A stretch of 46,440 nt of DNA from Cytophagales bacterium (GTDB lineage Bacteria; Bacteroidota; Bacteroidia; Cytophagales; Spirosomataceae): NCBI GenBank assembly GCA_024742395.1, contig JANSYO010000034.1, positions 1-46,440 of the forward strand, read 5' to 3'. This document shows, piece after piece, positions 41,743-46,440 of this stretch. Made by a program: the position numbers and the translations under genes. The notes under the pieces are model-generated. The model was not told the origin of the DNA, ran no database searches, and was given only the letters and a program-made list of their open reading frames with translations. Every line of letters starts with the position of its first letter. The stretch's first letter is position 1.

Positions 41743-44301
41743 TTATTCCTCTGGTCCTTCTACAGGTGCCTCACCGGCGTCTGTTGGTCCATCAGTATTT
41801 TCATCACTCTCCCCTTCTACTAATTCTTCATCCTCCTTTACAATACGGGTCACCGAGGCAATGTTATCGTTGTTGTTAAGTCTGATCAGTTTCACACCCT
41901 GCGTAGCTCTACCCATGATACGTAAGTCTGATACACTCATTCTAATCAAGATTCCCTTGACCGTAATGATCATTAAATCATCTTCATCAATAACCTCTTT
42001 TATGGCGACAAGCTTACCGGTTTTCTCGGTAATATTCAGAGCCTTAACTCCTTTGGCACCACGTGACGTGATTCTGTATTCTTCAATATCAGATCTTTTT
42101 CCATAACCATTTTCTGAAACTACCATAAGCTGGGCATCTTCTCTGCTTACACAAACCATCCCAATGGCATGATCTGTATCAGAAAGCCTGATTCCTCTAA
42201 CCCCGGTAGCTCCCCTACCCATTGGTCTCACATCCTGCTCGTGGAATCTTACCGCTTTTCCTTCACTTCCGGCTATGATTATATAATCGTTACCATTCGT
42301 TAGAGCAACATCAAGTAATTGATCTCCTTCATTAATATTGATGGCAATTATACCGTTGACTCTTGGACGAGAGTAGGATTCAAGAAGCGTTTTCTTGACA
42401 GTTCCTTTCTTCGTACACATCACAATGTAATTGTTATTGATGTAGTCTTCGTCCGTCAAAGTAGAGACATTTAATACTGCCTTAATATTATCATCAGATT
42501 CAATATTAATCAAGTTCTGAATAGCTCTTCCCTTGGAGGTTTTGTTGCCTTCCGGTACTTCAAAAACTCGCAGCCAATACAATTTACCTTTTTCGGTAAA
42601 GAAAAGTAGGTAATTATGATTTGTAGCGGTGAACAAGTGCTCAGTATAGTCTTCATCCTTTGTTTTAACACCTCTGGAGCCCACTCCTCCCCTTGCCTGA
42701 GTTCTATACTCTTGAAGAGCTGTTCGCTTTATATAGCCTTGATTTGACACCGTAACAAGCATCTCATCATCAGGAATCATGTCTTCAATATTGAAGTCTC
42801 CACCAGCCATTTCAATTTGCGATCTACGCTCATCTCCATACTTAGTTTTGATATCGTCAAGATCTTCCTTAATCAAGCTAAGTTTAACTTCTTCAGAGCC
42901 TAAAATCTCCTTCAATCTTTCAATCAAATTTTTGATCTCTTCATACTCTGCAATAATCTTATCTCTTTCAAGACCAGTTAAACGCTGCAGACGCATATCC
43001 AAAATAGCCTTAGCCTGAATCTCGGATAGATTAAACTGAGTCATCAAACCTTCTCTTGCTTCATCAGGATCCTTAGAAGCTCTGATTAAAGCAATTACGG
43101 CATCAAGATTATCAAGGGCTATCAATAAACCCTCCAATATATGAGCTCTCTTCTCTGCTTCCTTTAATTCATATTCGGTCCTTCTGGTAATAACTTCAAT
43201 TCTATGCGTCACATAATGACGTATCATATCCTTGAGGTTCAATGTCTCTGGTCTTCCTTTAACCAATGCCACATTGTTCACACTGAAAGACGATTGTAAC
43301 TGTGTATACTTGTAAAGATTATTCAATACTACATTAGGTACTGCATCTCTTTTAAGTTCATACACTATTCGCATCCCACTCCTATCAGATTCATCTCTTA
43401 AATCCGATATTCCTTCAATTTTCTTTTCATTAATAAGGGCCGCCGTCTTTTCGATCATGCTTGCCTTATTCACCATGTAAGGAATTTCTGTTACGACAAT
43501 TCGTTCTCTTCCAGTCTTGGTGGTTTCGAAATTTGCAACCGAACGTATCACAATACGTCCTCTACCAGTTTCCAGTGCAGATTTTACACCAGAGTAGCCA
43601 TAAATAATTCCGCCAGTAGGGAAATCCGGAGCCTTTACATGCTCCATTAATCCTTCAACGTCAATATCATTATTATCTATGTAGGCTTTTATTCCTTCTA
43701 CTACCTCAGATAGATTGTGAGGGGCCATATTGGTGGCCATACCTACAGCAATACCAGAAGTACCATTTAATAATAAGTTCGGAATTCTGGCTGGTAAAAC
43801 TGAAGGTTCTGTCAGGGAGTCATCAAAGTTGCCCTGGTAATCAACAGTCTCTTTGTTAATATCAGCCAGCATTTCTTCGGCAATACGCTTTAAGCGAGCC
43901 TCAGTATAACGCATCGCAGCCGGTGAATCACCATCTACTGAACCAAAGTTACCCTGACCATCGACCAATGGATATCTCAATGACCACTCCTGGGCCATAC
44001 GCACCATGGTATCGTATACTGAGGAATCACCGTGTGGGTGATATTTACCTAATACTTCCCCTACAATACGTGCTGATTTTTTATAAGGTCTGTTGTGAGA
44101 AACGCCAAGTTCAGACATTCCATAAAGCACACGTCTGTGAACCGGCTTAAAACCATCTCTTACATCCGGAAGAGCACGCGATATGATTACCGACATAGAG
44201 TAATCTATGTAGGCACCACGCATTTCATCTTCTATGTTAATTGGGATAATATTCCCTCTTGGACTTGATTCGGGTATTGGATTTTCGTTTTCCTCTGCCA
44301 T
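41743..44301 (-). CDS. gyrA: DNA gyrase subunit A
   Basis: An 852-aa type IIA topoisomerase subunit. The winged-helix region has [17 protein letters not shown], where Ser and Asp stand at the quinolone-determining positions (E. coli S83, D87), the sensitive form. The catalytic Tyr lies in [10 protein letters not shown]. The C-terminal beta-pinwheel starts near residue 510 and holds the GyrA box QARGGVG, which marks gyrase rather than topoisomerase IV. The tail is acidic ([16 protein letters not shown]). It introduces negative supercoils together with GyrB. Its own promoter lies at 44378-44408. Confidence 0.97.
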   Translation of the reverse strand: MAEENENPIPESSPRGNIIPINIEDEMRGAYIDYSMSVIISRALPDVRDGFKPVHRRVLYGMSELGVSHNRPYKKSARIVGEVLGKYHPHGDSSVYDTMVRMAQEWSLRYPLVDGQGNFGSVDGDSPAAMRYTEARLKRIAEEMLADINKETVDYQGNFDDSLTEPSVLPARIPNLLLNGTSGIAVGMATNMAPHNLSEVVEGIKAYIDNNDIDVEGLMEHVKAPDFPTGGIIYGYSGVKSALETGRGRIVIRSVANFETTKTGRERIVVTEIPYMVNKASMIEKTAALINEKKIEGISDLRDESDRSGMRIVYELKRDAVPNVVLNNLYKYTQLQSSFSVNNVALVKGRPETLNLKDMIRHYVTHRIEVITRRTEYELKEAEKRAHILEGLLIALDNLDAVIALIRASKDPDEAREGLMTQFNLSEIQAKAILDMRLQRLTGLERDKIIAEYEEIKNLIERLKEILGSEEVKLSLIKEDLDDIKTKYGDERRSQIEMAGGDFNIEDMIPDDEMLVTVSNQGYIKRTALQEYRTQARGGVGSRGVKTKDEDYTEHLFTATNHNYLLFFTEKGKLYWLRVFEVPEGNKTSKGRAIQNLINIESDDNIKAVLNVSTLTDEDYINNNYIVMCTKKGTVKKTLLESYSRPRVNGIIAININEGDQLLDVALTNGNDYIIIAGSEGKAVRFHEQDVRPMGRGATGVRGIRLSDTDHAIGMVCVSREDAQLMVVSENGYGKRSDIEEYRITSRGAKGVKALNITEKTGKLVAIKEVIDEDDLMIITVKGILIRMSVSDLRIMGRATQGVKLIRLNNNDNIASVTRIVKEDEELVEGESDENTDGPTDAGEAPVEGPEE

Positions 44302-44377
44302 AAATTAAAAATTGCGAAGAAGCTTAAGGTTATTTCTAAGAATTGAAAATAGTATATTCAGTACTCAATAATTAGCT

Positions 44378-44408
44378 CAAAAATAACCATTTTAGGTAGG
44401 TATCACAA
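44378..44408 (-). promoter_or_regulatory. gyrA promoter
   Basis: Minus-strand TTG (44408-44406), 20 bases, TATTTTTG (44385-44378). The -33 element lies in the last codons of trmD, so gyrA has a transcript separate from the rpsP operon. Confidence 0.7.
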
Positions 44409-45086
44409 TGTTTTTTTCCACAAATCAGGGCGTCTTTGTTTAGTTCTTTCAATAGCCTTTTCCAATCGCCATTCATCTATTTTTTGGAAGTTACCTGAGA
44501 GTAAGACTTCAGGCACCTTAAGTCCCTCAAAATCAGCTGGTCTGGTATAAACCGGTGGCGATAATAATCCATCTTGAAAAGAGTCAGTTAAGGCAGATGT
44601 CTCGTCGTTCATTGCCCCTGGAATTAACCTGATTATGGCATCAGTTACCACCGCTGCCGGAATCTCTCCCCCACTTAGTACATAATCACCAATAGAAAGC
44701 TCTAGTGTAATGTATTTTTCCCTTACTCTTTCGTCAATTCCTTTGTAATGACCACAGATAATCATCAGTCTATTTTGGAGGGAGAACTTATTGGCTGTTT
44801 TTTGATCAAATAATTTCCCATCAGGGGTCATATAGATTATTTCATCATACTCCCCTCTTTTTTTGAGCTCCTCTATACAGTTTACCAAGGGCTCCATCAT
44901 CATGACCATTCCGGCTCCACCTCCAAAAGCATAATCATCTATTTGCCGGCTTTTGCCGATACCATACTCACGGAGATTGACAATGTTCACTTCTACTTTA
45001 CCATTTTCCATAGCCCGTTTAACAATGGAGGTAGAAAAGAAACCCTCTAACAAACCGGGCAAGCATGTTACGATATCAATCTGCAT
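44403..45086 (-). CDS. trmD: tRNA (guanine-N1-)-methyltransferase
   Basis: A 227-aa SPOUT-class enzyme that makes m1G37 next to the anticodon and so guards the reading frame. The N-terminal DIVTCLPGLLEGFFSTSIVKRA and the DDYAFGGGAGMVMM loop precede the deep-knot segment (LMIICGHYKGIDERV, LSIGDYVLSGGE) that binds SAM. The C-terminal helix bundle ends QRRPDLWKK. Last gene of rpsP-rimM-trmD, one base after the rimM stop. No rplS follows, unlike in E. coli. Confidence 0.96.
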   Translation of the reverse strand: MQIDIVTCLPGLLEGFFSTSIVKRAMENGKVEVNIVNLREYGIGKSRQIDDYAFGGGAGMVMMMEPLVNCIEELKKRGEYDEIIYMTPDGKLFDQKTANKFSLQNRLMIICGHYKGIDERVREKYITLELSIGDYVLSGGEIPAAVVTDAIIRLIPGAMNDETSALTDSFQDGLLSPPVYTRPADFEGLKVPEVLLSGNFQKIDEWRLEKAIERTKQRRPDLWKKTL

Positions 45087-45087
45087 G

Positions 45088-45618
45088 TTATTCGAGATAT
45101 AGGTCTAACAAACCATCAGGTAAATCCACTTTGATGATCTTTTTTTCACGATCAACAGTTTTTACGATTTCATCTGAAATGGGGACCAGCACTTCTTTTC
45201 CTTCTTTTTCAAAGGCAATCAAGTCTTGTCCTGATCCTTCGTAAACCTGGGTTACCGAGCCGTAGGCCTCCCCTGTATTTTCGTCTTCTAATTCAAATCC
45301 TATGATTTCGTGATAATAAAATGAAGTGTCATCTTCAAGCTCTGGTAAGACATCTATGGGAAGATAAAGCTCTTTATTAATTATTGGAGCGGTCTCTTCT
45401 ATAGTCTCTATGTCTTCAAACTTAGCTATTGATTTCTTTCCGCGTATTAACAATGATTCAAGGAAATAAGGAACAAGTTCATTGCCCATATCCAGTAATA
45501 CAGAGTCGAGTTCTGCATATAATTCGGGCTGATCTACGTCAAGCCATAAAATCACCTCACCTTTCAGTCCGTGTGTTTGTGTAACTTTCCCCAGAAAATA
45601 ACAATCGTCTTTTGTCAT
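45088..45618 (-). CDS. rimM: Ribosome maturation factor RimM
   Basis: A 176-aa protein for 30S assembly. The N-terminal RimM domain starts CYFLGKVTQTHGLKGEVILWLDVD; the C-terminal PRC-barrel part has YYHEIIGFELEDENTGEAYG and VLVPISDEIVKTVDREKKIIKVDLPDGLLDLY. It binds S19 near the 16S 3' domain. The length is normal. Between rpsP (62 bases and a hairpin away) and trmD (one base away). Confidence 0.93.
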   Translation of the reverse strand: MTKDDCYFLGKVTQTHGLKGEVILWLDVDQPELYAELDSVLLDMGNELVPYFLESLLIRGKKSIAKFEDIETIEETAPIINKELYLPIDVLPELEDDTSFYYHEIIGFELEDENTGEAYGSVTQVYEGSGQDLIAFEKEGKEVLVPISDEIVKTVDREKKIIKVDLPDGLLDLYLE

Positions 45619-45631
45619 ATTGGTATAAATG

Positions 45632-45662
45632 AAAAATCCCCACTAAAGTAGTGAGGATTTTT
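45632..45662 (-). terminator. Hairpin between rpsP and rimM
   Basis: AATCC-C-CACTA pairs with TAGTG-A-GGATT around an AAG loop and is followed by five T on the minus strand. Likely a partial terminator that makes S16 mRNA more abundant than rimM-trmD mRNA. Confidence 0.7.
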
Positions 45663-45679
45663 ACTAGAGATAATAAATA

Positions 45680-46270
45680 TTATTCTTTTTCAGCAGCAGC
45701 TTCGTCTGAAGATGCTTCAGCAGCTGGAGCTTCTTCTGTTGCTTCAGGAGCCTCCGCAGCAGCCTTGGCAGCTAATGCCTCTGCTTCTTTAGCTTCAGCC
45801 TCGGCAATCAGAGCTTGCTCTGCTTCTTTTTTCTTAGCTTCTACGCCTTCTTTCTTCTTACGCTCAGCATCAAGTACCGCTTTTTTGGCAGCATCTTTAT
45901 CTGATACTAATTTCGAAAGTTTTTCATCTCTTGCTTTTGCTTTTTCTGCAGACCAAGCCTCAAATTTCTTATCAGCCTCTTCCTGAGAGATAGCACCCTT
46001 AACAACACCTACTTGTAAGTGTTTCTTAAGCATTAATCCTTTTACAGATAATATTTTGCGAGCAGTATCTGTAGGCTGAGCACCGGTCATTAACCAATGA
46101 AGTGCTCTTTCACTATCTAAATCTAATCCGGCAGGAGTTAAATTTGGATTATACTGACCCAATTTTTCGATAAATTTACCATCACGAGGAGCTCTGGCAT
46201 CTGCAACAATAATGTTATAGATTGCTCTTTTCTTACGTCCTCGACGCGCGAGTCTGATTTTTACTGCCAT
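45680..46270 (-). CDS. rpsP: 30S ribosomal protein S16 with long C-terminal extension
   Basis: A 196-aa protein. The first 80 residues are standard S16 ([20 protein letters not shown], then [10 protein letters not shown] and [20 protein letters not shown]). The remaining 115 residues are an Ala/Glu/Lys-rich helical tail, basic at first and ending in an acidic Ala/Glu stretch ([17 protein letters not shown]). The usual S16 length is 80-90, but long tails occur in Bacteroidota. S16 helps 16S rRNA fold during assembly. Heads the rpsP-rimM-trmD operon. A -7 element TACTTTTG lies at 46335-46342. Confidence 0.95.
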   Translation of the reverse strand: MAVKIRLARRGRKKRAIYNIIVADARAPRDGKFIEKLGQYNPNLTPAGLDLDSERALHWLMTGAQPTDTARKILSVKGLMLKKHLQVGVVKGAISQEEADKKFEAWSAEKAKARDEKLSKLVSDKDAAKKAVLDAERKKKEGVEAKKKEAEQALIAEAEAKEAEALAAKAAAEAPEATEEAPAAEASSDEAAAEKE

Positions 46271-46334
46271 TTGTTAGTTTAAGTTTATATGGATCACGTC
46301 CATTAACAATTTCCTTTCAATTCGAAAAGGATCG

Positions 46335-46342
46335 CAAAAGTA
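46335..46342 (-). promoter_or_regulatory. Candidate rpsP promoter -7 element
   Basis: TACTTTTG on the minus strand fits TAnnTTTG, 65 bases before the rpsP ATG. No TTG lies at the usual distance. The last 100 bases of the window show no gene. Confidence 0.45.
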
Positions 46343-46440
46343 GCAAGAAATATTCAAAGTAGATATCCCGAGATAGAATTTAACTACATGCGTGTAGGGG
46401 TAATTAATATTTGTTAAGGCGAATATACGATTTTTCATTG

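Noticed and set aside
41743-44301. Topoisomerase IV subunit ParC instead of GyrA.
   Set aside because: A GyrA box (QARGGVG) and a full C-terminal pinwheel are present.
45651-45986. A 111-aa Ala/Ser-rich frame on the plus strand.
   Set aside because: It is antisense to the Ala/Glu tail of S16, with no start signal or neighbour logic.

Overview
The window reads as chromosome of a Bacteroidota bacterium, most likely of the Cytophagia. The grounds are: promoters of the TTTG-N20-TAnnTTTG type; few Shine-Dalgarno sequences; a short primary sigma factor of 287 aa; a type IX secretion sorting domain on a secreted protease; a ribosomal protein S16 with a long Ala/Glu/Lys tail; and an HU-CCDC81/SPOR protein. 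The genus cannot be named from sequence reading alone.

Bases 1 to about 8,520 are the right end of an integrated element, most likely a prophage, that continues past the left edge. It carries an XRE repressor (8019-8468, +) facing a long leftward early block: a small HTH regulator, a VirE_N/SF3 primase-helicase, a VRR-NUC-like nuclease, several small zinc-ribbon or unknown proteins, a coiled-coil protein and a possible ssDNA-binding protein. No integrase or structural genes are visible. The element ends at 8500-8520 in what looks like the 3' end of a tRNA gene, followed at once by a terminator, so integration into a tRNA is inferred. Its control DNA is unusual. The switch between repressor and HTH gene (7920-8021) is a mirror-symmetric pair of face-to-face promoters. 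One arm of it, including a candidate operator, recurs at 2962-2994 in front of a second leftward block. Nine perfect copies of ATGACGGT (either orientation) lie around an AT-rich core at 7468-7713 beside the primase gene and may form a replication origin.

Bases 8,521-46,440 are ordinary chromosome. In order: rlmD and dnaB (convergent); phoH, an M43 protease, dCMP deaminase, an AcpH-like protein and holA; tRNA-Met; a START-like protein; an LptF/LptG permease; rpsO-pnp-rpoD; menD; an MFS transporter; a TPR lipoprotein divergent from a small conserved protein; an M61 protease. Next comes an envelope cluster (998-aa TPR protein, outer-membrane beta-barrel, HU/SPOR membrane protein, TonB-like protein) running into folC and trmB. 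The rest is gap, dapD, an XRE regulator with a small membrane protein, a TPR protein, gyrA and the rpsP-rimM-trmD operon.

The chromosomal genes cover translation and tRNA/rRNA modification (rlmD, rpsO, rpsP, rimM, trmD, trmB), replication (dnaB, holA, gyrA), transcription and RNA decay (rpoD, pnp), central metabolism (gap, dapD, folC, menD) and envelope biogenesis. The most novel material is the regulatory DNA of the prophage end and the envelope cluster at 28-35 kb.
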